64,000 nt of DNA from Candidatus Sumerlaeota bacterium. Its GTDB lineage: Bacteria; Sumerlaeota; Sumerlaeia; SLMS01; JAHLLQ01. The stretch spans positions 62,001 to 126,000 of the forward strand of contig JASGMJ010000001.1 of the NCBI GenBank assembly GCA_030156535.1, written 5' to 3'. A model generated the notes under the pieces. The model made no database searches. It was not told the DNA's origin and saw only the letters and a list, made by a program, of their open reading frames with translations. Below, in pieces: positions 26,316-35,130 of the stretch. The position numbers and the translations under genes are program-made. The stretch's first letter is position 1. Every line of letters begins with the position of its first letter.

Positions 26316-27833
26316 ATGCCACCTTTCTGGAAAAGCGCGCTTCAGGCCGGGGATCTTGTTCTTACCGCCGTTTCCGGCGGGTCCGATTCCGTTGGTTTGG
26401 CCGTGCGCCTGTACGAGGAAGGGCGCCGCGCGGGGTGGGCGCTGCATATCGTCCACATCAACCATCATCTCGAAGGTTGCCTGCACGAAGAGGACGCCGC
26501 GTATGTGGAAGAGTTTGCGCGGACGCTCGGCGTGCCGTTTACGCTGCTGCACATTCACGACGAGGAACTGCGGGCGCGTTCGGGCGAGTCCAGTTCGCTT
26601 GAAGCCCGTCTGAGCGACGAGCGTCTGCGGCTTCTGAAGGAAGAGGCCCGCCGTCTGGGGGCGCGCGCCATTGCGCTGGGGCACACGGCGAACGACGCCG
26701 CCGAGACGTTTCTCCTGATGGCGCTGCGGGGGGCCGGGCCAGCGGGGCTGGGCTCCATGCGCGGAGCGCGTTTTCTCGAAGCGGACGGCCTCTGGCTGCT
26801 CCGGCCGCTGCTCGAGCAGTCGCGCGTTGAGATCCAGCAGGATCTGCGTGCGCGCGGCATTGCGTGGCGCTCCGACCCCATGAACGCCACGCTCAAGGTG
26901 ACGCGCAACAAGCTGCGCCACCGCGTCGTGCCGGTGCTCGAAGACATCGACGCCGCCGCCGTGCGCTCGCTCGCCCGCGCCGCTGCCGCTTGCGCCTCCG
27001 CCCACGACGCTCTGACCGGCACCGTACTGACCTCCTGCGAATCCATGGTCCTTGCCGAGCAACCCGGCGCTCTTCTGCTCGATGCGGATGCCCTGCGTTC
27101 GCTCAGCCGCGAAGCCCTGCACCCGGCACTCTCGGCTCTTTGGAAGCGCGCGGCGGCCTCGGATCCCGCCTCGGCGCAAAAGCGCATCTTGCCTCCGCCC
27201 GGATCTCTGGTCGACGATCTTGCGACGCGCCTTGCCGGCCCGCTTCGCGAACGCGCCAGCTTTGGTCCCGCGGGCGGGTACGATGCCGTCACGGCCAGCA
27301 CCTACGTTGTGCTGCGCCACGGCGGCGGCCCAAGCGCCATTCCCTGGAAGGACCTCCTTGCAGCCCAGCACACCATGATTCTGCTCGAACCTCACGACAC
27401 GGTCCCGGTCCTCAGCTCCACTCAGCGCCACACGCCCGGGCGCTACGAAATTCCGCTCCCCGGCGGGCAGGGCACTCTCGTCGCCGAGATTCTGCCCGTC
27501 GAGGCGTTCCACGACGCCTACGACTCCGAACCCTACGCGTCGCATCGCCGCGCGGCGCTTGACGTCCGCAGCATCCGGCGCGACCTGTATCTTCGCCCGC
27601 TGGCCTCGGAAGCGCGTCTTCCCATTGGCGGGGGAGAGCACAAGACCGCCGCCGCCATTCTTCAGGAAGCGCGCGTCCCGCTCGACGTGCGCGACCGCGT
27701 TGCCGCGCTCTCCGACGATCGCGGCCCCCTGTGGATTCCCGCCATTCGCCGCGCCGCCAGCGCCTACGTCACTCCGCGCACCGAGCTCGTCCTCGCCATC
27801 GAATGGATTCCCTCCTCCGTCCCTGAATCCTGA
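26316..27833 (+). CDS. tilS: tRNA(Ile)-lysidine synthase
   Basis: Protein of 505 residues. The PP-loop SGGSDS is at 20-25, followed by the family motifs HINHHLEG and ALGHTANDAAETFLLMALRGAGPAGL. The C-terminal part contains the TilS substrate-binding domains. It attaches lysine to C34 of the CAU-anticodon tRNA-Ile so that it reads AUA, an essential step. GCGGAG lies about six bases before the ATG. It heads a plus-strand run with pepF 44 bp downstream. Confidence 0.95.
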   Translation: MPPFWKSALQAGDLVLTAVSGGSDSVGLAVRLYEEGRRAGWALHIVHINHHLEGCLHEEDAAYVEEFARTLGVPFTLLHIHDEELRARSGESSSLEARLSDERLRLLKEEARRLGARAIALGHTANDAAETFLLMALRGAGPAGLGSMRGARFLEADGLWLLRPLLEQSRVEIQQDLRARGIAWRSDPMNATLKVTRNKLRHRVVPVLEDIDAAAVRSLARAAAACASAHDALTGTVLTSCESMVLAEQPGALLLDADALRSLSREALHPALSALWKRAAASDPASAQKRILPPPGSLVDDLATRLAGPLRERASFGPAGGYDAVTASTYVVLRHGGGPSAIPWKDLLAAQHTMILLEPHDTVPVLSSTQRHTPGRYEIPLPGGQGTLVAEILPVEAFHDAYDSEPYASHRRAALDVRSIRRDLYLRPLASEARLPIGGGEHKTAAAILQEARVPLDVRDRVAALSDDRGPLWIPAIRRAASAYVTPRTELVLAIEWIPSSVPES

Positions 27834-27877
27834 ACCGCCCACATCCCGCCACGGAAACTTCCCAAAGGAGCCTTTCC

Positions 27878-29692
27878 ATGACCACTAACGGCGCGCTCAT
27901 CTGGAATCTCTCCTCGTACTTTCCAAGCTTCGATGGCCCGGAGTACCGTGCGCATCGCGACGGGCTGGAGCAGGAGCTGCGCGATCTGGCAGACAGCACG
28001 GCCGGCATGTGCGCGCTGACGGCCGAAGGGCTCGGCTCGTGGCGCAACTACATCCTGACTCTCGAGAAATGCACCCGCGACTACTCGCATCTCTCTTCCT
28101 ACATTTCGTGCCTGTGCTCCGCCGACACGACAAACGAAGCCTATCGCCGCGAGCAGGCGCGCCTCTCCAGTCTGGGTGCTCTCTACAAGAAGGCGTTCGT
28201 GCCGCTGCAGGCGGCTCTTCGCGATCCCGGTGCCGAGACGTTCGCGAGCCTGACATCGGACCCGGCGCTCAGTTCGGCCCGGTACTTCATCGAACGGACG
28301 CATGTCGAAGCACGCTATCGCATGAGTCCCGAGATGGAAATCCTCGCGGCCGACCTGGGCGTTGATGGGCTCTCTGCCTGGGACCGTCTATACAGCACGA
28401 TCAGCGGCAAGCTCGAGTTCGATCTGCGCCGGGAGGACGGCACGACCGAGCGCATTCCCATGGCCCAGAAGGGATCGTATCTCGAAGACCCCGACCCGGC
28501 GGTGCGCAAGGCCGTGCTCGAGGGGTCCAATGCCGCGTGGGAGCAGGTGGAGGACGCCGTGGCCGCGTGCCTGAACGGCATCGCCGGGACGCGTCTGACG
28601 CTCAACCGCCATCGCGGCGTCGAGCATTTCCTCGACGTTGCCGCTTTCCAGTCCGCCGTCAGCCGCGAAACCATCGACACCATGTGGCAGGTCATTGCGG
28701 AGCGGCGCGAGATCCCGCGTCGCTACCTGCGCCTGAAGGCACGCGCACTCGGCCGCGAACGCCTTGGCTTCCAGGACCTCGCTGCTCCGCTCCCCCTGAA
28801 AGGGAAGGACGAGAAGTACGACTGGAAATCAGGGACGGAGTTGCTCCTCGGCGCGTTCGATTCCGCTTATCCCGCGCTTGGGAATTTCACGCGCGACATG
28901 CTTGCGAGCGAGCGCGTTGAAGCCGCCAAGCGAAAAGGCAAGCGTCCGGGGGCCTTCTGTACAACGTCGTTCAAGAGCGGCGAGTCGCGCGTCTACATGA
29001 CCTATGGTGGCTCGCTCGGCGACCTCCAGACGCTCGCCCACGAACTCGGGCACGCCTGGCATGGGCAGCTGCTTGCCGACATGCGACCCTTCGCCCGCAT
29101 GTACCCCATGACTCTGGCGGAAACGGCATCGACCTTCGCCGAGGACCTTCTCGCCAATGCCCTGCTTGCGAGTGACCGCCTGGACGCCTCGCAGAAGGCG
29201 CGGGTCCTCGACGAGCGTCTCGGCCACGGCGCCACCTTCCTGCTCAACATTCACATGCGCTACCTCTTCGAGGAACGGTTCCACGTGGAGCGCCAGCAGG
29301 GCGAGGTTCCCGTCTCTCGCCTGAAGCAACTCGTCCTCGAAGCCCAGTCCGAGTGCTACGGCGACGCGCTCGCCGCCGACGAACTCGACCCCATGTTCTG
29401 GGCGTCCAAACTCCATTTCTACATTGGCGGGCTGACGTTCTACAACTTCCCCTATACGTTCGGCTATCTGCTCAGCCGTGGTCTTTCGACGCTCTTCCGC
29501 CAGCACGGTGCGGATTTCCTGCCACAGTACGAGCGCTTTCTCTTGCTCACGGGCAGCGACACGGCCGAGGGCGTTGCCCGCCGAACGCTCGGAATCGACC
29601 TGACCCGCCCGGATTTCTGGATTCAGGCCGTCGAAAGCCTGGAAGAGGAAATCGACCAGTTCGAGGCAATCGTTTCCTCCCGGGAGCAGTAG
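27878..29692 (+). CDS. pepF: M3-family oligoendopeptidase F
   Basis: Zinc metallopeptidase of 604 residues, standard for the PepF/M3B group. The zinc motif HELGH is at 388-392 (LAHELGHAWHGQL), and the third ligand Glu lies in ETASTFAEDLL about 25 residues on. The C-terminal half contains the conserved FYNFPYTFGYLLSRGL. It cleaves short cytoplasmic peptides. AAAGGAG lies upstream of the ATG. It is downstream of tilS by 44 bp and followed by a 168-bp gap before the MCE gene. Confidence 0.96.
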   Translation: MTTNGALIWNLSSYFPSFDGPEYRAHRDGLEQELRDLADSTAGMCALTAEGLGSWRNYILTLEKCTRDYSHLSSYISCLCSADTTNEAYRREQARLSSLGALYKKAFVPLQAALRDPGAETFASLTSDPALSSARYFIERTHVEARYRMSPEMEILAADLGVDGLSAWDRLYSTISGKLEFDLRREDGTTERIPMAQKGSYLEDPDPAVRKAVLEGSNAAWEQVEDAVAACLNGIAGTRLTLNRHRGVEHFLDVAAFQSAVSRETIDTMWQVIAERREIPRRYLRLKARALGRERLGFQDLAAPLPLKGKDEKYDWKSGTELLLGAFDSAYPALGNFTRDMLASERVEAAKRKGKRPGAFCTTSFKSGESRVYMTYGGSLGDLQTLAHELGHAWHGQLLADMRPFARMYPMTLAETASTFAEDLLANALLASDRLDASQKARVLDERLGHGATFLLNIHMRYLFEERFHVERQQGEVPVSRLKQLVLEAQSECYGDALAADELDPMFWASKLHFYIGGLTFYNFPYTFGYLLSRGLSTLFRQHGADFLPQYERFLLLTGSDTAEGVARRTLGIDLTRPDFWIQAVESLEEEIDQFEAIVSSREQ

Positions 29693-29786
29693 GGAGGGCG
29701 GCAAGCAGGACCGGGCGCGTGAGTGACGGGTTGAGCGGTCACGGCCGGCGCCCCCTGCAGGCGCGGGACTTTGAGGACGCCCCGTG

Positions 29787-29801
29787 TGGCAATTGCCTTG
29801 C
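29787..29801 (+). promoter_or_regulatory. Sigma-54-type promoter candidate upstream of the MCE gene
   Basis: TGGCAATTGCCTTGC has the GG and GC dinucleotides ten bases apart, as in the -24/-12 consensus TGGCAC-N5-TTGC. It lies 60 bp before the GTG start at 29861. No activator gene or upstream activating sequence is visible, so a chance match is possible. Confidence 0.35.
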
Positions 29802-29860
29802 GCTCGTAAGCGCGTGGCTTTGTAGAAGAGTTCCCCAGCGACTTCCCAGGAGGCATCACC

Positions 29861-30958
29861 GTGCCGAATACCAGTGGTCTTGCGGTTAAAGTTGGAATCT
29901 TCGTGGTCGTTGGTTTGATTCTGCTGATTGGCTTCAGCCTCAGGGTCTCGGAGGGATTCGGAGGCTCGGATACTTACAGCGTCCACGGGTACTTCGACAG
30001 TGCCGTGGGGCTGGAACCGAACGCGCAGGTGTCGCTGGCCGGCCTGGCCATCGGTGAAGTCAAGGAGATCGGCTTCGATGCCGAGCGCCGCAAGGTGCGC
30101 GTCACCATCGCGCTCTCCAAGGAGCACCCGCTGCCCGCCGATTCACTGGCCCGCATTGAACGCGCCACCCTGCTCGGGAACTCCTCCATTGTCGTGCGCT
30201 ATGGCGAGCAGCCTGCCATGCTGGCTGACGGCGCGGAAATCGCCACCGAAGAAGTGCCGGGCCTCAGCGAGATGATGGCCCAGGTCTCCGAGATGAGTTC
30301 CGAGGCCAAGGGCCTGATCGAGAACTTCAACTCCAGTCAGGAGGAGATCCTCTCGAGCCTCAAGGGCGTGATCGAGGAGAACCGCGAGGACATCCGCTCG
30401 GCCACCAAGTCGCTCGCCGAGGCGGGGCCGAAGCTCGAAGCCCTGGCCGACAACCTCAATACGATGACCGAGGAGATGCGCGGAGGCAAGGGCACCATGG
30501 GACGCCTGCTCAACGACGAGCAGCTCTACGACGACATTCAGGCCTTCTCAACGGAGATGCGCCAGATCACGGCAGACCTGCGCGAGGGAAACGGCACGCT
30601 TTCCAAGCTGCTTTACGACGACGCTCTGGCGATCAAGGCCGAGGACAGTCTCGACAAGATCGCCGCGGCCGGGGATCAGTTGGATTCGCTTCTCAAGGGG
30701 AAAGAGGGCGAGATCCAGAGCCTGATTGATTCATTGGCCAAGGTTGGCCCGCAAATCGAAAAGGCCGCTGCCGACATCTCGGAAATGAGCGGCAAAATGA
30801 AGGAGAGCGATGGAACGCTCGGTCTCCTCATCAACGATCCGACACTCTACAAGGATGCGCAGCGCGCCGTGAATCAGGTGAACGAGTCCTTTGAATCCAG
30901 CGAGGAGCAGGGAGTGATCCGTTCCTTCGTGGGCGTGCTCTTCGGCGCCCTGATCTGA
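29861..30958 (+). CDS. MCE/MlaD-family outer-membrane lipid transport protein
   Basis: Protein of 365 residues starting at GTG, six bases after AGGAGG. An N-terminal TM helix (about 7-27, VKVGIFVVVGLILLIGFSL) anchors it in the inner membrane. The MCE domain (about 36-115) contains YFDSAVGLEPNAQVSLAGLAIGEVKEI and the second half LPADSLARIERATLLGNSSIVV. The C-terminus is a long alpha-helical region (about 130-340) with two RxNxGTMGRLLND-like turns, suited to a tunnel. It shuttles lipids between membranes. The usual MlaE/MlaF partners are not in the window. The next gene is 3 bp downstream. Confidence 0.92.
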   Translation: MPNTSGLAVKVGIFVVVGLILLIGFSLRVSEGFGGSDTYSVHGYFDSAVGLEPNAQVSLAGLAIGEVKEIGFDAERRKVRVTIALSKEHPLPADSLARIERATLLGNSSIVVRYGEQPAMLADGAEIATEEVPGLSEMMAQVSEMSSEAKGLIENFNSSQEEILSSLKGVIEENREDIRSATKSLAEAGPKLEALADNLNTMTEEMRGGKGTMGRLLNDEQLYDDIQAFSTEMRQITADLREGNGTLSKLLYDDALAIKAEDSLDKIAAAGDQLDSLLKGKEGEIQSLIDSLAKVGPQIEKAAADISEMSGKMKESDGTLGLLINDPTLYKDAQRAVNQVNESFESSEEQGVIRSFVGVLFGALI

Positions 30959-30961
30959 CGC

Positions 30962-32584
30962 ATGGATGCACGGCCGGGCAGGACACTGATTGCTGCGGGC
31001 ATTGCCGGCACGCTGTTGCATCTCGGCTACGTGCTGTTTGCGCCCATCCCGTTTCTCGAAACGCGGGCGATTGTCGATGATACCTTCTACTACTGGATGA
31101 TTGCCCGCCGTTTCTGGACGGCGGGTTTCTTTACGTTTGACGGCCTGCATCCCACGAATGGCTTCCAGCCGCTCTGGCAATGGATGCTGCTGCCGTTTGG
31201 ATTGCTGGCGCGCGACGCGCAATTGCGGGTCTCGCTCGCGTTGGCGGCGCTGTGCTACCAGGGAGCCGCGTGGCTCTTGGCGCTGTGGCCCGTGCGCTGC
31301 GCGCGACTCCGTCCCTCATTTTACCTGGCGGCCGTGGCGCTGTGGGTGAACGCGCGTTTTGTGTTTGAGTACGCCAGCTCCGGGATGGAGTTCGGTCTCT
31401 ATCTTCTTGTTTCCGTCTGGGGCCTGTTGGAGCTGGTGCGGCTCGTGGAGGCCTGGCGCGACGGTGACGCTCCCGGACTTTGGCGCCTCGCGCTGGCGAC
31501 GGCGCTTCTGCCGCTGGCCCGGGTGGACGGTCTGGGGCTTTCGGGTGTTTTGTGGGCCGTGGCTCTCCTCGCTTCTCCTGCGCGCAGGCGTGGAAGTGCG
31601 GTGGCCTGGGGGCTGGCGTGCCTGGTGCCGTTCGTCGTCTGGGTGCTGTGGAATCATCGGGTCTTCGGCTCGCCCTTGCCGGTCAGCGGCACGGTGAAGC
31701 GGCTCGATCGCCTGGAGGAGCTCCGCACGCTTGGCGTGGAGCCTCTGGGGCTGGCGTGGTGGACGATGGGGCTGAGGGACACGGCGGTCCTGCTGGCCGG
31801 GAATGTCCTGCGCTTCTTCGGGGGCTGGCTGCCGCCTGGCCCGTGGCCCCGGCTGGCCGTTGTTGTTGCCGGTTTTGTGGGACTGGGTGCGTGCGCGTTC
31901 TGGACAGTGGGGGAGTGGAGCGTGCGCAGCGGCTGGCGCGAGCGCCTGCGCCCCTGGTGGCCAGCCGGGGTTCTGCTGGGCTTTGCCGTTATCCAGGCGA
32001 GCGTCTACTCCTTCGCTATTCCGCGGGGAACGCACTACGCGCAGTGGTACTATGGTCCGGCTTATGTGGGGCTTGCTTTGGCGGCGGGGGCGGCTCTGGC
32101 CGGTTGGCGAACGCTCCTACCCACCGTGGCTGTTGCATGGATGGGCGTGCAGCTCGTAGCTTTCCTCTGCCTGACCCAGCCGATTCAGGTTCCGTCGCAA
32201 GGCGCCTATGCCGCGCTGGAGGAACTCGATCGGCTCACGGAGGGCGAGGAGACCCTCGTTGGGTCCTGGAATGCCGGAATCGTGGCCTTCCGTGCCCCCG
32301 GGAATCTCCGGGTTGTGAACCTCGATGGACTCGTCAACTCAACCGAGTTCGCCATCAACCATGCGGCCGGTAAGGACGTGCGTCCCTATTTGGTGGACGA
32401 GCGAATCGAATATCTCGTCGATTATGCGACGAACGCGACTCCTGAGGCCATTTCAGAGGTTCGTCTGGGAGCCAACGAGAGCGGCGTGGCTTTGCTTGGC
32501 GAGTCCCTTTACTTGGGGCCACCACCCGCCGGGCCCGCCGAAGAACTCCGGCAGTACTTCGTGATGCGAGTCAAAGTTGAATGA
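30962..32584 (+). CDS. Polytopic membrane protein of the DD-FYY / HPTNGF family (GT-C-like)
   Basis: Protein of 540 residues with about eleven hydrophobic segments and a soluble C-terminal part. After TM1 (about 8-28) comes IVDDTFYYWMIARRF, then FDGLHPTNGFQPLWQWMLL. The acidic pair and the HPTNGF motif are conserved in a family of uncharacterised membrane proteins with a GT-C topology. The C-terminal domain (about 430-540) includes GSWNAGIVAFRAPGN and FAINHAAGKDV. A glycosyltransferase role is inference. It starts 3 bp after the MCE gene stop, in the same transcript. Confidence 0.8.
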   Translation: MDARPGRTLIAAGIAGTLLHLGYVLFAPIPFLETRAIVDDTFYYWMIARRFWTAGFFTFDGLHPTNGFQPLWQWMLLPFGLLARDAQLRVSLALAALCYQGAAWLLALWPVRCARLRPSFYLAAVALWVNARFVFEYASSGMEFGLYLLVSVWGLLELVRLVEAWRDGDAPGLWRLALATALLPLARVDGLGLSGVLWAVALLASPARRRGSAVAWGLACLVPFVVWVLWNHRVFGSPLPVSGTVKRLDRLEELRTLGVEPLGLAWWTMGLRDTAVLLAGNVLRFFGGWLPPGPWPRLAVVVAGFVGLGACAFWTVGEWSVRSGWRERLRPWWPAGVLLGFAVIQASVYSFAIPRGTHYAQWYYGPAYVGLALAAGAALAGWRTLLPTVAVAWMGVQLVAFLCLTQPIQVPSQGAYAALEELDRLTEGEETLVGSWNAGIVAFRAPGNLRVVNLDGLVNSTEFAINHAAGKDVRPYLVDERIEYLVDYATNATPEAISEVRLGANESGVALLGESLYLGPPPAGPAEELRQYFVMRVKVE

Positions 32585-32896
32585 AATCAATGTTCTATAT
32601 GAAAGAGAAGGGGTGCCGAAGATATGAGGCAGACGCACAGGACGTTGGGGACAAGAGGCAGGCAAGTTTTTCAACAGGATTGCAACCTTCTCTTGCGTCC
32701 TTGACGCCGGGTTGGCTTCATGGGGGATAGGAACTGGTAATCTGCGTGGCCTCAGTCCCCGAAACTGGCTTAGCCGGAGATTCCGAAGCCCACGGAAAGT
32801 AACGCGGCGCATGCCTTGATGCAGACTGGAAATCGGTCTGCTCTGGCATGGTTTTGAGCGCCGTAGCAACGTATTGAGACGAAGCGGATCGATTTG
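32585..32896. other. Intergenic region, 312 bp, before the Roadblock/GTPase operon
   Basis: No gene seen. It is less GC-rich than the neighbours. TTGACG occurs at 32701-32706 with an ill-matched GATAGG 18 bases further; no better promoter was found. Short hairpins include CTGGC-TTA-GCCGG (about 32765-32777). I compared it with cyclic-di-GMP and other common riboswitch patterns and found no match. It should contain the promoter of the seven-gene operon. Confidence 0.45.
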
Positions 32897-33733
32897 ATGC
32901 CTTTGGATGATCGCGAGTTTCGCAAGTTGGTCGACGATTTCGCCTCGGGGCGGAATCCGAAAGCCTATCTGCCCGTCTGCCAGCACCTGCGTCGGGCGCG
33001 CCGCTATGCCGAGGCCCTTGACTTCTGTCAGCGCGGACTCGCCCATGACGAGCGCTCCTTGGCCGGAAGGGTCATGCTGGCAAGGCTGAACGCCGATTTG
33101 GGGCGCTACGAGGATGCCCTCGAAGAAGTGCTGAAGACCGAGGAGTATGCGCCAGATGAGTTGAGTCTGCTGGTCGTCAAGTGCCAGTGTCAGATTCGCC
33201 TGCGCCAGATCGAGGAAGCGGCCGAGACCTACAGGCAATTGGACAGCCTGCATCCCTTCGACCCCCAGGTCAAGATGCTGGCGGCCGAGTTGAGGGCAGC
33301 GCGCGAGCAGGCCCCGCCACGCTCTTCCGGGGAAGTGGCTCTCCCGGTTGTTCCGCTCTTCCTGCCCCTCGACGAGATTGCACGGATGGTCCTGCGCCAG
33401 CTTGAGCCGATTGCAAAAGTGCACACGATTGGCATCGTTGACCTTGATTCCGGCCGTACGCATAGTGAAGGTTCTGACGTACTTGTGGAGACGGTGGAAG
33501 GCCTGTTTCACGAGCTGTCCGTCTCGTTGGCCGAAACAGAGCACGGCATCATCTGTTTCGGTGTGCTGGAGATTCAAAAGATGTTGGTGCTGCTGTTTCA
33601 TCGCGACAGGCGAATGGTGGTGCTGGCGATCGATCCGGAAACAAATTTCGGCAAGGTGTATCACCGGATCGTAGCGGTGTTGAATCAGTATCTCGCAAAC
33701 GTTCGAGTGTCCGGTGTGCGATCAGCAGGATAA
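32897..33733 (+). CDS. TPR-Roadblock protein (operon gene 1)
   Basis: Protein of 278 residues. The first about 125 residues form TPR-like helix pairs (RRYAEALDFCQRGLAHDE; GRYEDALEEVLKTEE; IEEAAETYRQLDSLHP). After a short Arg/Pro/Ser linker, about 150-270 form a Roadblock/LC7-like domain (IGIVDLDSGRTHSEGS..., MLVLLFHRDRRMVVLAIDPETNFGKVY). Roadblock proteins dimerise and bind or regulate small Ras-like GTPases. I infer that this protein recruits other factors to the GTPase of the operon. ATG at 32897 is preferred over the TTG three bases earlier; the RBS is weak. Confidence 0.8.
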   Translation: MPLDDREFRKLVDDFASGRNPKAYLPVCQHLRRARRYAEALDFCQRGLAHDERSLAGRVMLARLNADLGRYEDALEEVLKTEEYAPDELSLLVVKCQCQIRLRQIEEAAETYRQLDSLHPFDPQVKMLAAELRAAREQAPPRSSGEVALPVVPLFLPLDEIARMVLRQLEPIAKVHTIGIVDLDSGRTHSEGSDVLVETVEGLFHELSVSLAETEHGIICFGVLEIQKMLVLLFHRDRRMVVLAIDPETNFGKVYHRIVAVLNQYLANVRVSGVRSAG

Positions 33734-33757
33734 TCGACAAGACGAAAGGTCGGGCGA

Positions 33758-34678
33758 ATGTTGGCCATTTCACGATTGGTGGTTTTTCTGTTCACCGGGG
33801 CCGTCTGCCTGGTGGCCATTCCCTTGGCTCTTGCATCAGGAGAAACGGCACTCGCGGCTGTGCAGGTGTGGGCTCCGATTTTTGTGGTGGTGGAGTTGCT
33901 TGCGTATTTCGTTCTGACGCTGCTGGGCAATCCACGAATGGCGATCGGCAGTGTTCTGGGAATGGCCGTCGTCATGGCGGTTGTTCGTTTCATCGGGTGC
34001 ATTGTTGCGGCGGCGCTGTCTCTTTTCATCGAACGCAACACCAGCATTCTGGTGATGTGGGCGGGCAATCCGATCGCGGTCTTTCTTCAGGTTGTTTCCC
34101 TGATTCTGGTTACACCCCATATTCTTGCGGCCATCGCTCCCGAGTCGATGGATCGCGATACCAAGCTGCGGCTTTCGGGTGGCGAGAATGCCCTTCCGGC
34201 TCCCGCGCGAAAAGGGCACATGGTGGATTCCGCGCCCACGGGCGGGTTTATCCAGGTGTTCAGCTACGAGGAATTGGCAGCCGTGATTCGCAAGACGCAG
34301 GGGCTTGAAGGGTTCCTGATCGTCAGCAGCGAGGGATTGATCGTCTGGCGCGACCTGCCGATCCGGCTGGAAGTCGATGCGGTCTCCGCCCGGCTGATGG
34401 GGCACTGGGCTCAGCTTGGAGCGCTCTCCTCGGCCGGAGGGCTGTCGCGTTTGCGGCGTCTTGCCGTTCAGACGCGCGAGCACAATATCGCGATCATTGA
34501 GCTGAATGCGAGTTTTGGCATCATTCTGCTGTACGGTGCCAAGGTGTCGCTGGACGATTCGGATGCCCGGGTTGAAGTCGTCACGAAGACCGCTCGCGAG
34601 TTCCTCCAGTGGAAGTACCCGGGGCTTTCGGTGGCGGCGGCCCTGCCACAGCAGTCGGTTTATAGCGAAGCATCCTGA
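33758..34678 (+). CDS. Membrane protein with four TM helices and a C-terminal Roadblock-like domain (operon gene 2)
   Basis: Protein of 306 residues. Four hydrophobic segments occupy about 5-25, 33-56, 61-91 and 95-122. A linker of about 45 residues follows, then a Roadblock/LC7-like domain at about 170-295 (FSYEELAAVIRKTQGLEGFLIVSSEGLIVWRD). A membrane-embedded Roadblock would place the GTPase partner at the inner membrane. It lies 24 bp after operon gene 1. No catalytic motif is visible in the membrane part. Confidence 0.8.
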   Translation: MLAISRLVVFLFTGAVCLVAIPLALASGETALAAVQVWAPIFVVVELLAYFVLTLLGNPRMAIGSVLGMAVVMAVVRFIGCIVAAALSLFIERNTSILVMWAGNPIAVFLQVVSLILVTPHILAAIAPESMDRDTKLRLSGGENALPAPARKGHMVDSAPTGGFIQVFSYEELAAVIRKTQGLEGFLIVSSEGLIVWRDLPIRLEVDAVSARLMGHWAQLGALSSAGGLSRLRRLAVQTREHNIAIIELNASFGIILLYGAKVSLDDSDARVEVVTKTAREFLQWKYPGLSVAAALPQQSVYSEAS

Positions 34679-34717
34679 GACCCACGGACGAACATTTCAT
34701 AGACGGAGTCACCGCAG

Positions 34718-35068
34718 ATGGAGCGCACACTCGCAGAACTCAACAAGACGCCGGGAGTCATTGGCTCCTTTGTCGTTGCGGCGGACGGCATCATCGTGGC
34801 GTCTGATTTCACGACAGAACTGAATGACGAGATGATGGGCGCGCTGACCAGTTCGATCATCAACTCGACGGAGAAGGCCACCAAGAAGATGGAGCAGGGT
34901 GAACTCGTCTCGTTCATTGTGGAGACGGATCGCAACAAGCTCTTCTTCAATTCGACCAGGTCTGGGTTCCTTGTGTGCGTGGCTCAGCCGGATGCGAATC
35001 TCGGCTTGATCCGCGTGGAAATGCGCGCGGCATCCGAACGACTCAACAATCTTGGCATCGGCGTTTGA
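34718..35068 (+). CDS. Roadblock/LC7 domain protein (operon gene 3)
   Basis: Single-domain protein of 116 residues with the classic Roadblock pattern: MERTLAELNKTPGVIGSFVV, then AADGIIVASDF, and at the end LGLIRVEMRAASERLNNLG. Its size and pattern match MglB/Roadblock proteins that act as GTPase-activating or co-factor subunits of MglA. It is encoded 62 bp upstream of the MglA-type GTPase, the common MglB-MglA order. I infer a direct pair. Confidence 0.9.
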   Translation: MERTLAELNKTPGVIGSFVVAADGIIVASDFTTELNDEMMGALTSSIINSTEKATKKMEQGELVSFIVETDRNKLFFNSTRSGFLVCVAQPDANLGLIRVEMRAASERLNNLGIGV

Positions 35069-35130
35069 CAGGCAGCAGGGGGGCCTGACAGCACCTTCCA
35101 GACTGGGAAAAGGATCGGACTGACCGGACA

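Noticed and set aside
26262..27842. Long minus-strand open frame (526 codons)
   Set aside because: It is antisense to tilS, which has full family motifs. The composition (Gly/Arg/Ala-rich, no motifs) is typical of a GC-rich shadow.
28829..30127. Minus-strand open frame of 432 codons
   Set aside because: It is antisense to pepF and the MCE gene and crosses a gap between them; no recognisable domain.
32585..32896. Possible riboswitch before the Roadblock operon
   Set aside because: No match to GEMM, cobalamin, SAM or other common aptamer core patterns was found by eye.
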